NCBI GenBank assembly: GCA_033032175.1
Contig: CM065310.1
Location: 8,184,001 to 8,248,000 of the forward strand
Source of the DNA: Saturnia japonica
Taxonomy: Eukaryota > Arthropoda > Insecta > Lepidoptera > Saturniidae
Direction: 5' to 3'
DNA length: 64,000 bases
Shown: positions 1 through 12,490 of the stretch, piece after piece
How positions within the stretch are numbered: the first letter of the stretch is position 1
How the letters are laid out: each line of letters starts with the position of its first letter
Notes under the pieces: generated by a model
Databases searched by the model: none
Told to the model about the DNA's origin: nothing
Seen by the model: only the letters and a program-made list of their open reading frames with translations
Program-made: the position numbers and the translations under genes

Positions 1-130
1 GCTATATATAGCACCCTCAAAGTTTTAAAATCTGTCACCAAGAATCTATAGGTGGGTTCCAGGAGCTCCACCTGAATGCCAGTTTTTCCATTAGACATAG
101 CGTATTACCATCTTGGCCCATATTGCTATT
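1..130 (+). repeat. SINE 3' part, cut by the window edge
   Basis: This matches the downstream half of the SINE family seen whole at 377-672. It has the same order of blocks: a 'gttttaaaatctgtcaccaa'-like stretch, a 'gggttccaggagctccacctg' type block, then 'catcttggcccatat'. The 5' half would lie outside the window. Confidence 0.5.
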
Positions 131-376
131 TACCATCAGATTGAATTGTAGTCAAACGATAAACCTATAATGAACAATGAATAAGTAATAAAGTTCCTTT
201 ATTTATATACATACTAGTTACTCGACCACACCACCACCTACCGAATCCTAGCATAATCTATAAAGCAAGGTCTCGATAGATAGTTTAAGTAAATATGAAC
301 TCAATCAGTCAAGTCGTTAAGAAATAACATGATCAATAACAGAGGAACACGATTTGTGTTTGACGCGCCAAACTTA

Positions 377-672
377 AAGCAATAATGGTGCAGTTGGTAG
401 CGTGTCGCACACCGCTTCGATCGACGTGAGTTCGAATTCCTGCAATGAGCTTTAGTTTTCGGTGAAGGAAAAAAATCGTGATGAAACCATAGTATGGTGG
501 TAGGGCTTTTTCCAATGCCCGCCTGGCTAGCTACCACCCACAAGATGAAAATCTGTCGCCAAACACCAATCGGTGTGTTCCGGCAGCTGCACTTGAGAGC
601 CAGTCTTCCCCTAGGTTTAGCGTGCGACCATCTAGGGCCACATCGTAACTTTAGATCAGATGTGGCCACAAA
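377..672 (+). repeat. tRNA-derived SINE
   Basis: The left end resembles a tRNA promoter region: an A-box-like 'tggtgcagttggtagcg' and a B-box-like 'agttcgaattcc' about 45 bases later. It is followed by a tRNA-unrelated body ending near 'catctagggccacatcgt'. Related copies occur at 1-130, 12270-12490, 13795-13990, 14700-14975, 18985-19145 and 21185-21430, in both orientations and with different damage. The family name is not known to me. The reading frames across it have no coding features. Confidence 0.65.
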
Positions 673-1294
673 GCTAAGCCAAGCCTATAACTATAAAAAA
701 AACTTTTTGACCGTTCTGAACATTGGCGCGTTAATTTACGTACATCACAAATTAAGGTATAGTACAATTATTACAGATATTTTAATAAATTATATGAAAT
801 AATAATTACAAAAGTTAATGATCTATCTAAAAGCAAGGTAATTTATTATTATAGAGTTGTAAGTATTATTGTGTATCCATGTGCAAGTTCGGACTCCTTG
901 CTATGTTCATGCCGGCCATAAAGTTTTGCGCGAGTTATCTAAGTTTAAAGTAAATAAAATCATACTTATTTTTTGTAATGTTGTGGAGTTTAACTGCAAC
1001 ATAAGTGTATATGCTTACACAATTATTAACTAGAATAGAGTAAACCATGGAAACATTAATTAATTTACGTTTACAACCAATAGCTTCTAATTAAAAAATA
1101 CTAACTGGTCGTTAAGCTAACTTTCAATTGTTTGCGCTAATTATTGGTTTAAGACAATTAATTAATGTATTTCTTCGTAATATTTACTTATACTCAATGG
1201 TTTAAAAAAAGTCAAAAGAGAGTTTATTTGAACGCGCTTATCTCTGAAACTACTAGTCAAATGTGAAAAATTATTTTTGCATTTTATAGCTTAC
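673..1294. other. AT-rich intergenic DNA, nothing recognised
   Basis: No reading frame with coding character, splice pattern or repeat family was recognised here. Confidence 0.5.
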
Positions 1295-1953
1295 CAGCTG
1301 TACCCCACAGTTTCACCCGTGTTAATTTTATCCGACAAACACCGCGCCTCCAACACACCCGTGTAGCCTATCATAATTGTTCTCACTTCCCACGAGTACA
1401 AATTATTTTAATTTTCCATTAACTCTAAAACGATGTGTCCAAATAATATAACTACACTATAAAGGGCAAAATGTAACTTCATAAAATTGTCTTTATGTTA
1501 AAGTAACTTTTATCCGTAAGGATTAATATGCCACGCCTAAAAATAATGCTTATATATAAATTTTTAATCTTTAATAAAAAAAAGTCGCTAAATACTTTAT
1601 TGTGGGTTATGTATAAGAGATAGGCAAACACTATCGCGGACTTTTTTAGATATACTACGGAGGAATGTTTTTGTACAACACTTTATTTACGTATTATTAA
1701 CTATTACACCAGCGCACGTGGATAAAGCAGTTCGCGAAGGCATTCTACTTCCGATTTACTTAACAAAAATCAATATTAAAGGCTAGTTGAGAGATGCAGC
1801 TTAGTGCTAGATAGTCTTATACTTATTCCTCGTGAATTAAACTATCATATACAAAAACAATTTTTCAAATCCAACTGGTAGTTCCAGAGACTAGCATGTT
1901 TAAATAAACAAACTTTTCCGCTTTATTATATTCTAAGTATATAGATTTTTTAA
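1295..1953 (-). repeat. Helitron-like non-autonomous repeat, copy 1
   Basis: Read on the minus strand, it starts near 'tatacttagaatataataaa' and ends in a degraded form of 'gcgggtgaaaccgcggggca' followed by 'gctggta'. The copy at 17062-17808 shares most of its length in the same orientation, including a 'ccgtaaggattaatatgcca' block and a 'aagcagttcgcga' block. Lepidopteran Helitron-like repeats commonly end in GCTAGT after a GC-rich 'gaaaccgcggg' stretch. Class assignment is by that resemblance only. Confidence 0.55.
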
Positions 1954-2924
1954 GGAAGGTTATAGCTTCAAGGAACGTCAATCAATGTCGCAAGCTCTAG
2001 GCAATTAAGGACAATGAAAATTAGCGATGGCTACATCACATGGCGATGGACACTGCTAGTATCCAATATACTTATTTATTGGTAAAAAGTTTATCGTAAT
2101 ATGTGCAGATTTGCGCAGCGTTATGGTAATGACTGTCAAAAAAGATTCTTCTTTTGGACTTCGGAGGATAGCAATGAAGTTATTATACCTACTTGCCACA
2201 ACTATGTAGTACTTAGTGTATTTGCAATTATAAGTACCTTCTTAGGGTCTAAATTGAATAAAATATTTTTGATTTTGAATTTATGCCGACGTTTTATAAA
2301 ATTTAAATTAAATTAAAATATATCCTCGTTCTTTTATGTTATGTATCTTAAAAACTAAAAGAATATAAAATTTATTCATAGGTTTACATGGCATACTTAT
2401 TGTACTGCCGATGACACAGTGTTTACAGAACAACCACACGGTATGTTTTGATATAAGTTGAGTACCTGTTATTATTTTTACAAGGTCATTAACTGGTACA
2501 ATATTTTTATTGTAAAACAAGCTAAATAATCATTTATTTATTTTTAGAATTCCAAATAAACAAGATAAGATAGTAAAACAAGCATTATAACTTTAAGATA
2601 AAAATATTCTATGTATGTAATCTGATGTTTTGACATAACCAATACACGCTGAATAAAATATATCTAGTTATATTTATTAAAACTAAAATTAATTTGACAA
2701 GTTTTTTTTTCAATGAATAATTATTTTTAATTGAGGCAACTTATCAACGTATTTGTAATTTAATTTAATGTTTAAATATGTTCGATAAGTAATAGGTACT
2801 AAATTAATATAAAATATCTTCATTATTTAACATCCGCGTGAAAGATGAGTTAATTATCAGACTATACAAAATGACATAATAGGTACTTATATATCTAGGA
2901 CTAACAATAACAGAGCACTTGAAT
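1954..2924. other. AT-rich intergenic DNA, nothing recognised
   Basis: Only short open frames without splice or domain support are present. No repeat family was identified. Confidence 0.5.
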
Positions 2925-3143
2925 TCACTTATCATCCAACACTTCCACTGTAGACGCACTGCTTGCGTTGTCGTGATCTTTCTCTTTATTCTGTTCTAAA
3001 CCATTTCCAGATTCTTCACTTTTATCTTTAACATTCGCTTCAGCCACGTCCGATTTTATTGCATTTATCCTTTCATTTTTATTATCTTCAACGTTTTGCT
3101 CACTCTGATTGATTTTTAATTTCCTGCTCTTTATATTTCCCAT
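2925..3143 (-). CDS. Hypothetical 72-residue hydrophilic protein or first exon, N-terminal MGN
   Basis: I do not recognise this protein. The frame starts ATG-GGA-AAT (MGNIKSRK), which fits an N-myristoylation signal (Gly2 followed by basic residues). It continues as a strongly charged, Lys/Glu/Asp/Asn/Ser-rich chain with no hydrophobic segment, ending ...TVEVLDDK. An upstream in-frame ATG at 3186-3188 adds 15 residues and would hide the MGN, so I prefer the inner start. The stop codon TGA overlaps a possible donor (aa|gtgaat), so this could be the first coding exon of a longer minus-strand gene extending to lower coordinates. The composition is more protein-like than neighbouring frames, but it may still be chance. 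Confidence 0.35.
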   Translation of the reverse strand: MGNIKSRKLKINQSEQNVEDNKNERINAIKSDVAEANVKDKSEESGNGLEQNKEKDHDNASSASTVEVLDDK

Positions 3144-3794
3144 ATTGAACGTAAAATATACCCTGTCACACGTCCATAAAATCAGCACTCAAATTACAAT
3201 ACTATTATTTGAAATGTATTTAATTAATTCGATACTTTATAACAAAACTGCGGTTGTGATAAGTAAGTCTGCTCCCAAACAAAGTGAAAGCGAAACTGCA
3301 CTTGTAAATGTGTGGATACAAAAGATACTCCGGACTGCAATACTAACACTACTAATATATAAATATATGTGTATATAACTGTAAGATAAGGCGACAATGA
3401 CACATCGCTCGCATGAATACATTGACCGGATGTCTGGATGTCGTTTACATAAATATAGAGGCATCGATATAAATAAACATCCAATAAGTGAACTAACTTC
3501 ATTTTCCTGATATTCATTTCAAACTATTTTATACAATTTTAGAGAAATATTTTAGTATAAATACAAACTTTATACTATATGACGTCATTTAGTTTTCTGT
3601 TTACTTAATGCTTGTTTAAATTCGATACTATGTACGCTGGTATGTTACTTTTGGTAGGGGATACATGTTAGTGCCGTTTGGAGTAAAAACTCTCTTTTTT
3701 GCCTAGTTAGACCAAATTGCCAGATTACTAAATGCATATATGCATGTTTCTTCCTTCATCAGGTGGAAATATGTAGATATATATACCTATGTAT
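3144..3794. other. Intergenic DNA, nothing recognised
   Basis: There is a TA-rich run near 3355-3375 that could serve as a TATA element for the minus-strand frame at 2925-3143. No firm feature can be supported. Confidence 0.4.
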
Positions 3795-4026
3795 ACTTAG
3801 ATCGAATTTTACGGATAGGCAATTAGTCAGATCACGACTTATTTGCATATACGGTAACATCTCAAGCCGAGGTTCGGCCACTTTGGCACCCATGAGCTTG
3901 TTAACCCCGCTTTCATGGCTGAGTGCCTTCTGCGATTGTCACTAAGCCCGATCAAGCTATCAAAGCCTCTAATGGCTTCAGGGTCTTTAAGGGCTTAGGG
4001 CTAAATTATAGTCAGATAAAAAAAGA
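3795..4026 (+). repeat. 5'-truncated jockey-type LINE, 3' UTR only
   Basis: It matches the 3' untranslated tail of the jockey copy at 58313-59384: 'tcgaattttacggatagg', 'ccgaggttcggccactttgg', then the final 'tatagtcag' before an A-rich run. It is the same family as the pieces at 13586-13675, 31495-31574 and 39343-39810. No coding part is left. Confidence 0.7.
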
Positions 4027-4849
4027 GTTCTTAGAAACTCTAGGACCGTGGAGAACGCAAGAGTGCGTAGCCTTTTTATGAAAGTCGAACCGTTGCGTAG
4101 CTTCAATTTTTTTTAAATAACTTTCTTTTTTTTTTGAGGAATACACGTCACTTATACTATTTCCTAGGCATTCTATAGAATGTACGTTACAAAATACCGA
4201 CGATTCTCGGTTAGATTAGATATTGGACTTGCGAACAAGTGCTCTCTCATTCTTTGCCGGTTTCTCATTTGGTATTCTATAATTCTCATTTGGTATTCAC
4301 CTAGGAATGTTAAATGTTATAAATTATGTGGGTGTATGTACAATACACACGAATTGTGTCTCAAAAATGCAAGTTATTCTGAAAAAATAATAAAAGTGCC
4401 ATTATTTTTTTACTAGTTAGTATTAAAGTTAGGTTATACGTTAAAAAGAGATTAGGTAAGTTTAAAGAGGTTCTAACGCGATCCCGTGCTACCCCACCTA
4501 TGGCGACAGAGAGTACACTGCGTGGTTTTAGTGGGTAGGAGTCTCATATAAACCCCTTGCTTTTCCGAGCTAGAGGGTATCCCAAAAACCATCACATGGC
4601 ACTTTGAGATCCCGCAAAAAACTGTCATTTAATATTCAAAACGAATCAGAGATATATTTCATACATTGCCGGCTAGCTTCACGCATTCAATATAATGCTG
4701 GCATTCTACACATTGCCCTAACATATACCGTACATTAGCTTATTTTGATTCTGACGTCAAGATATCGAAGCGTAGTCAATTAGCGAGTGCTTAAAAATAT
4801 ATTCACACATGCCAATGTCAATTGGTACTGTAGTTAGGTCACTACTATA
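4027..4849. other. Intergenic DNA, no gene recognised
   Basis: The stretch around 4470-4600 is less AT-rich than its surroundings and looks like an old dispersed repeat, but I could not match it within the window. Confidence 0.35.
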
Positions 4850-5053
4850 TAAGTACTGTTGCTGTCGGGTGACGTCATACGTTAAACAGTTGTAGTAGTG
4901 AGTAATTTACAAAGAATTTTTGCACCAGAAAATTCCATTTTTTGTTTTTCATAAGTACTGTTGCTGTCGGGTGACGTCATACGTTAAACAGTTGTAGTAG
5001 TGAGTAATTTACAAAGAATTTTTGCACCAGAAAATTCCATTTTTTGTTTTTCA
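4850..5053. repeat. Direct tandem duplication, 2 x 102 bp, with a CRE-like site in each copy
   Basis: The block from 'taagtactgttgctgtcggg' to 'ccattttttgtttttc' occurs twice back to back with no difference I could see by eye. Each copy contains 'gtgacgtcat', which includes the palindrome TGACGTCA, the consensus cAMP-response element. No gene starts close by, so a regulatory role is unproven. Confidence 0.8.
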
Positions 5054-5883
5054 ACTACTTTAAACAGTAAAACGCACGTAAATATGATAATAGTATACTA
5101 ATATTTTAAAGTTCAAGATATGTGTGTTATTTGTTTTATAAGCTATATGACAAGCTAATTAGAACAACGATATCCTACTGTCCTATTCAGCAGCGCAGTG
5201 GGGAGTTGTTCAAATATATTCAACACGGGTGAAACCGTGGGACAAAGCTAGTTTATTGAACAAAGTTACCTGACGAACACAAAAGATTGTACGTGAATTT
5301 ATGACAAGGAAGGGTGACTAAGTTTTTCGTTCGATGACACAATACCGTACAACAAGATCTACCTGAGAAAGGCCTAGGTCAAAAAGTCCTGTCTGGTTGT
5401 ATATTATACCTAATTGATATTAATTGGTCAAAATCAGTTTGCACTTAGCACTGTTGTAAAAAATATGCATTTCTGCCTATATATTGCCAGTGGAGACGAT
5501 TATTCAATACTAGCCGTGCTTATGAAGAGGTTCCCATTTATAACATTTCAAGAATCATTTGAATTTCTAGAACGTGACGAAATTTTCGTATGCAATTTTC
5601 AATCTAATACGACTAACTATAAATTCTAAATGCAGCTAAATACAATTCGCATATATAGGTGCTTTGTCCTATATAACCGACTGTAGATTATCATATTATT
5701 ATTATAACATATTATATAAACAAAAACAAACGCCTATCTACCCTTTCACCGAGAAAGGTAAACATAATTTCATATTTTATCTCAATACCTGACCCATATG
5801 AGGTAAGCATGTCAGGTGATACCGCCTATCTCATTCTCAGGTCATATGTGACACTGATGTAATATAAAATAAACAATTTTTTT
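5054..5883. other. Intergenic DNA with one Helitron-like 3' end
   Basis: Around 5218-5252 the sequence 'gggtgaaaccgtgggacaaa' followed by 'gctagttt' looks like the 3' terminus of a plus-strand Helitron-like repeat. The rest is unassigned. Confidence 0.4.
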
Positions 5884-6060
5884 AATACAATTAAGGTGGC
5901 AATCAAGCTTACATCACGCTTGATGTTAAGCTGTCACCGTAGCCTATATATAGACGCTTGTAACACCAGAAGTATAGCGTGTTGCTTACCTTAACCCCCC
6001 TTTCCTCATGAAGCTCAGGAATCCTTACTCACCGCTGGAACACGACACAAGGTTATTTGA
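5884..6060. repeat. Decayed dispersed repeat
   Basis: The blocks 'ggtggcaatcaagc', 'taagctgtcaccgtagcc', 'gacgcttgtaacaccagaag' and 'gttgcttaccttaa' resemble a widespread lepidopteran repeat from memory. No second copy in this window confirms it. Confidence 0.35.
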
Positions 6061-6689
6061 CTGCGGTCTTCTGTAGGGTGGAGATATTTCGCCTGTCGAG
6101 TAACTCCAAATAGCGAAGAATCTCCAAAGGATATCTCTGTGCTCTCCACCATGAGGTGGATGACGTAAGTTTAAAAATGGTTTATGTTTAACTGATATTC
6201 GAAAACACTTTTAAATAGTAAAAACTAAAGAAACCTGAACGCTTGTGAAATATTTTTGCGGTAACTGTAATCTTATGTGGGAAAAAATATAGAATTGTTG
6301 ATTTCTCAACACCAATACGTCGTGGGCTGGCGAGATGGTTAAACCAGTACCATTCTTCGGGGAGATGCAGTTACCCAGCATTGGGAAACTTACAGGCTGG
6401 TATTGATAATATTATTATTACTGTTTTAAATAGATATGATAAATATGACATTTTCATAAAATAAAAGGCTGATATTAATAAAATTATTTCAAACCTTACA
6501 CATAACATTAAAAAAAATATTTAAAAATTGTTAGTGAAATGAAATATAGAATTCGAATAAAGTTTATTTATAGCATTTCAAAATATTCCCCTACAATCCC
6601 AATGCGCTTATGCATTCGGGTGAATCAGTTTTTGAAACATTAAAAAAATATATGTTGCCAGTGGTCTAAAAATAAACGCCGAAATTCTT

Positions 6690-7120
6690 CGACGACCTCT
6701 TCTTCGGTGTTAGTTTTCGCGTACAAATATTTTTTTTACCGTAGATAATAAAAATAAAATCTCGTGGAGATAAATCTGGGCTGTACGGAGGATGGGATAA
6801 CCTTACAACTGACGAAGCTACGATCCTCTCACAAAGAAACAATCCACGCAATGGGTTTTTGAAGAAGAAGAGATGCCACAAAAGTAGTTAGCGGTCGGAG
6901 CGTTAATAAAAAAATTATATGGATTTTCTTTTCGACGCAGTGGACCAGTAGCAGTAATTCCACTAGAATATCGTAGAACAGTTACTCGTCAATGGTATTG
7001 TGAAGTTCGTCTGCCTCAAGCTTTCGGGGAGACGAATAGTAAGCGACCAAGGAGCGGTGCGGTGACCGTGGCATTCTATTTCATCAAGATAACGCGCCCG
7101 CTCACACTATTTAGAACCAT
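6690..7120. pseudogene. Mariner transposase remnant with an internal inversion
   Basis: On the minus strand, 6690-6900 encodes the C-terminal mariner signature PPYSPDLSPRDF (third catalytic Asp region). On the plus strand, 6920-7115 encodes the middle of a mariner transposase: GPVAVIPLEYRRTV, YCEVRLPQAF and, after a frame change, FHQDNAPAHT (second catalytic Asp). The N-terminal part lies on the minus strand at 7500-8092. N- and C-parts share a strand while the middle is reversed, so the copy has suffered an internal inversion as well as frameshifts. It cannot make an active transposase. Confidence 0.7.
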
Positions 7121-7499
7121 GGACTATGTGAATACTTCAGGGGTACAAGTGTTACAGGATACGTTTAACAAAGTTCCATCTTTAGTTTATTTATTTACTT
7201 AGGTCGTTAATAGAATCAACATCCACAAATTTTCATCTATTAAAAAAAAATGCAGTATGATATTTTAATTAAATGTGACCCTAATTATAGATAACGACGG
7301 CATGCACATGAAATCCTATTATATCGTATATCTTTAGTAATTTAAAGATACAAATAGCTATATAAAACAAAAACAATTACAAGCAAATATAAATAATGTT
7401 TAAAGTACACAATAATTTTGTTCTCATCTCACGAACAACAATATGTTCTCTTAATTTTAATAACAGTATCAAAGAAGATATCAACTTCATTTGTAATAT

Positions 7500-8092
7500 A
7501 CTCTTGGAAGTAACACTGTAATTTCTCATGAGTCTATTTAATGGTATATAACTTTTTCTAGCATAAATTTGCACCAATCAACACGACGGGATTTCTGGTC
7601 TTCGGTGAGAGAATGAGGTATCAAAGCTTCCTAACTTTAAGGTGTTCATGCAGGATGGTAAAAAACTACCTGTGATTAAATTTTCAGTTCAGTCTGAATC
7701 TCTCGATATCTAATATGTCTATTCTCCCGCAATTGCAACACTACCCTGATGACATTTTCATGAGTTAGTGCAGTTGTAGGTTGGCCAAATCTGGGGTAAT
7801 CGTTAACGGTTCTTTGGACACGTTTAAATTCACAAAACCAATGAGTAACTTAAGTAATGAGTAGCCAATAAGTAGCTAACGCAGGAGTAGATTTCCCAAA
7901 TGCTGCTTGTAAATTTTCATGAGATCCCTTGAACATTAACCCTCGTTTATAATCATAAAAAATAATAGGACGAAAAGCTTCCCGCGACACGTCCATCGTT
8001 GCAAACAAAAGAAGAGTGACATTATAATCTTTAAAAATATTTTTATAAACAGCTACACATAGGTCGCTCATGATTGGAAAAGGAATTTGCAT
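7500..8092 (-). pseudogene. Mariner transposase N-terminal remnant
   Basis: Reading on the minus strand, residues near the start give IIFYDYKRGLMFKGSHENLQ and AAFGKSTPALAT, the first helix-turn-helix of mariner transposases. It continues through HWFCEFKRV, a second DNA-binding part, then SLTEDQKSRRVDWCKFML, a conserved stretch just before the catalytic domain. Stops and frame changes separate these pieces. It is probably the same insertion as the fragments at 6690-7120. Confidence 0.75.
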
Positions 8093-8099
8093 TAAAATT

Positions 8100-10583
8100 A
8101 GCTATCAATTCAAAATAGTTTCAAGAAAAAAAGATTGTATTTATTCTGTGGCTAACAATTTTCGGAACAACCTAAGTAATTTACATACCTAAAGCTTATT
8201 TTAACTTGTTTATTTATTTCAAATTAACGTTATGACGATATCTTCATGGCGGGTTTTTGCCTCTTGGATATGCCACCGGCATTTGCCGCAGAAATCGGTA
8301 GTAAGCCAAAGAGCATGATTTTAGTTCAGTGCACCGTAGAACACGATTACAGGAATGCCGGGTATGAATTGAGGCTTGCACCCCTGTGGAACCCGGCGCG
8401 TCGTTTTTTGCAGATATAGTGTGTAAGAGCCTTTATATATCAAAGCCGGTAAGTGACATACATTAAGATCTGTTATTCTGCTTATGTGCAAGCAACAATG
8501 CGGTCAGATATGGTTACACCGCACTAACCGCGCAGAAGTTACACTATTTTCCTTATACAACTTAAATAGGTACGCTATTACTTACCGACTTACATAATAA
8601 CATAAAAACTAACATTTGTCTATACACTATATTATTTCGCAAATATGTATTTTTGTGGAAACATTATATTTTTTATAACTTCATCACAATTAATGATTTT
8701 GGCATCATTTTAAAGCTTATGTCCCCACTATTGTAGGAAAAAACCAAATAGTTTAATATTAATGTTTTTCTTGAAATAAGTTCAATATTAGAGACAGCAT
8801 TCCTCTAGAAAATATTATATTCAACTAAAATATAGCAGGTGCCATCAATCAATTTAATTAAGATGACAGCAGCTGTTAGATTATTTTTTATTGTGTGAAA
8901 TATTCACAATAATCAAATAGTTTTCAACGAGTTTCAACGTTTTTGGAGTCAACGAGTAAACAATTTTCCAAATTCAGATAATGTTAAAATAATTTTCAAC
9001 ACATTTGCTCAAAAAAATGCATGTGGCTTGTATACATTGTTCAAAAGTTAAAAATTACGCACGATACAACGGAGCGTATGGTAAAATATATTTCCGCACG
9101 CGCCGTTGTATAGCGCCGTGCGCATATTTTACGGTTTTTTTTTATTTCCATAAAAAAATATAATTATAAATATTCCACAAAGAATTTAACATTACGAAAA
9201 TAAATAGGTCGAACGATCGAACCTCCTTGGAACCGCTTTGGATCAATACATTTGTCTCACGTTAATACTAAAAAGAGAAATGAGACGAAAGATATACCTA
9301 GTTCTAATTTTCACCACGCGTACGTGACGCCATTTACAGATGCACTCCATTTTCTTGTTAGAAACGTCAAATATTGTTGCAATTTTCCGTCTGATATTTA
9401 CAAAAAATAATAATATGAGTTGAAGCGTGGAAAATTGAGTGTTTTTTCGCAAATGAGTTGAAAAACGTTGTATGACACGCGTCCGGAGGTTGTTTTTTAC
9501 AAACTCGTGACTATGGTAAGCTCTCGACTTGGTCTCGGGCTTACATTCGTCTACTGGTTTGTAAAAACCAACTTACCGCACTAATATCATAAACAACTAT
9601 TAAAAATGTTTTCAGGTTGTATGTATAACTTTACCTTTACCTGTAGGCAATAAATTCATCTCATCGTTACGTAAAATAAACAACATGTTCTTAACCAATT
9701 ATGTTATTCATCACGCAGAAACGTGTGGTATTGTGTTATCGCAATATGTATAGTCGTATATTCTATAGAAAGGCGGATAAAGTTAATTTTTGGTATAAAA
9801 CAAACATTATTCCACACTTTACTAGTAAATTTGCTACTAGATGATAAGTATGCCAAATGAACCTATAATATAATAATTAGAAATGTTTACTACAGACATT
9901 GTTTTTTTATTTACCCGTTTCGGAAAGTTGCTCTTTTATTCAAATGTTAAGAATGGAAATATAAAGTAAAATTTTGCCTCATTGATTTGTATTTTTATTA
10001 TTTCGGCCTATATAATTTTTCATTTATATCATATCCTCTTGTTATTATTAATGGGCAGAACGGCGTATGTAAAGCAGGCATGTAGTAGTATGTATTCCGG
10101 CAGTCTATAATAATAAAGTGGATTTAATTGCATACTTTACCTGTAGCATACAATATTTATTTTCGTCTAAATTCTATACCATCATAGTAATTCTCTGAGG
10201 TAATTCACTTCATGTGCTGTAATCAGACATAATAATGCGACCTTGATGACCTTGTAATAAGAATAATAAACTGTTACCATAATATACATTTATGTACTGG
10301 TTTTGAAGATACTGCAATTAGTATCATGTTGCAAAATTTATATTTAAAAAAAATTTCTTACATTTTTTTACGGGATTTGTTTCCGTGCCGGCTAAATCTA
10401 TACTCATACAAATATACTCGTAATAAAGCAGGAGAGTTTGTTTGTTTGTTTAAACACGCTAATCTGTGGATCTACCAGTTGGATTCAAAAAATTCTTTTT
10501 GATCATGAGACTGAAGACCGAACCAGACTCATGAGAAATAATATAGGCTACAACTCTCAGATATTTAAATTTACACATGGATA
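8100..10583. other. Intergenic DNA, no gene recognised
   Basis: Two small inverted structures are visible: 'gatacaacgg' against 'ccgttgtat' near 9062-9113, and 'ttttttacaaac' against 'gtttgtaaaaa' near 9492-9570. They may be remnants of short inverted-repeat elements. Nothing else can be supported. Confidence 0.4.
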
Positions 10584-10828
10584 TAGTGATGTTCAGAGGA
10601 TAGCCGTTGTCGCATGCCATCTTGATTACTTATTTATATTATGTTATGTATTATATAGATATGTTTTATATTAGTTATGTCTAACGTCATAGTCGTTTAT
10701 AACAAGGATATACTCGAGAGGATATTAAAGATTTATTAATATCCTAAAGAGTATTTTCAAGAATTTTAAGTAAGCAGTCCTTAGAGCAAGGTGGGCATGC
10801 ATCCACGGCTATCCTCTGAACATCACTA
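10584..10828. repeat. Inverted repeat, about 40 bp arms and 160 bp loop
   Basis: The left arm (10584-10624, 'tgatgttcagaggatagccg' onward) pairs with the right arm (10787-10828, ending 'cggctatcctctgaacatca'). The match covers roughly 40 bases with a few mismatches. The strand could fold into a long hairpin. It may be a small foldback element, but no target duplication was seen. Confidence 0.65.
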
Positions 10829-12269
10829 AAAATAAAATAATAAATAATTTAAATATATAAGCTATTTACATAATAGATGATCAATAATTTAATGTTTAGT
10901 AGATAAGAATTTCGGACCACTTTTTTTTTCTGTTTCTTACTTTTTCGAGAGCGATATTCAGTAGTCGGGTTTTACTTTTTAAACTTTTTTTTTAATTTAA
11001 ATTATTTTAGGGTTTTGTTTTAGCGAGAAAGTGTGTGGCAGTTCTCATTGGCTTAGCCAGGATTTTAGTCAGGGGCTGGGGGTAGGAAAAGGAAAGCTAA
11101 TTTAAAAATTTGCAATTGTTTGGTACGTGAAAGAATAGAGAGGGTGGCAGGTCCACTACCTAACCTTTGTCCGGAATTTTAAAAAGTCAAATGGGAGATT
11201 TCAACATTTAGTATAATTTGGCGCGCTTAGCGGCGGTGGTGGGAAGCAGAGAAGGCAGAGAGGACAGCTTCCAACTCTTACAAAACTCACATAACTGAAG
11301 TTATTAACTTTTATTATAGCCTAACTAAGCGAACATCAGAGACGTGATTTTATAAATTATATTATAGACGTTTATCGAGTTAACGAAAGCAAAGCCGCAG
11401 GCAGCAACTAGTAATATATAATATTTTTGAAATCTGTTAATTAAACCCTTTCATTTTATACCCAACACGATACAATTCAAGAATATTTTTAAAATGCAAG
11501 ACGTCATGTCCTCTTTAGGGCGTCATATTGAATTCAGTGTGAAATTATATATCCTATCCTATAACCAGCGGACAATCAAGACGCTTCTAACGAATATCTC
11601 ATTTATTAAATTATTTTACGTGGATTAGAAGAAAATCGCTTACAGATGAACATACATAAATACATAACGGTGAAAATCATAACCATCCTTTTCGCTTCGC
11701 CGTAGTTGGGTAATAAATTGATTTATTCATAGTTTACTTTTATTTAACGTTATTTGTTAATTTGGCTCACAAATAATTAATTGGGCGAATAATATAAAAC
11801 TCAATTCTAAAAATGACGAGCAATATTATATAATTAATTATATTTGAAATCTTAATATTACATTCCATATGAAAAGTTTCTAAAAAAAATTTTTATGTCG
11901 ATCATCAATCATATTTATAATACTTCATGAAATAACTAGGTATGAGTAAAATATGTCAATATGTTGTAACAAAAGAATCATAAGATTCTCAGAAAACAAG
12001 TAAATAAAATAAAATTTTATCTGTCATTTCGAAAAAAGATCATATAGTTTATCTGCACGTCACTAAAACCCAAACACGCTTTATAACTAATTTTATCTGT
12101 GTGTCTATTTCTTTGTTCGAGCTAATCTCCGAAATACCTTAACCGATTTTGATAACACTTTCATTAGCAGTTAGAAGACTTTTTAAAAATTAATCTAGGC
12201 TTGACATCATTACCTTTTTTCTATAGAAGTTAAGCAACAATGATAAATATTATAATTTAAGTAAGGAAA
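10829..12269. other. Intergenic DNA, no gene recognised
   Basis: Near 11380-11412 'aaagccgcaggcagcaacta' followed by 'gtaat' looks like a Helitron-like 3' end on the plus strand. The remainder is unassigned and AT-rich. Confidence 0.4.
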
Positions 12270-12490
12270 AAACTTAAGTAACTATGTGACGATGTGGCCC
12301 AAGATGGTAAAATACCAAGCCTAGTGGGCTGGCTTTGACGCTAGATTTTCAACTTAAGGGTAGCTAATCAGGCGGGTATTAGACAATAGTCTACCAATAC
12401 CTACCAGCATACTATGGTTTCATCACGATATTGTCCTTCACAGAAAGTTCATGCTCATTTTCCGGATTCGAAACCACGTCTATTGACTTG
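12270..12490 (-). repeat. tRNA-derived SINE, reverse copy
   Basis: Same family as 377-672 in reverse: 'cgatgtggcccaagatg' at the left is the SINE 3' end, and 'ccggattcgaaaccacg' near the right is the reversed B-box region. Confidence 0.6.

Noticed and set aside
494..802. 102-codon plus-strand frame
   Set aside because: It coincides with a tRNA-derived SINE.
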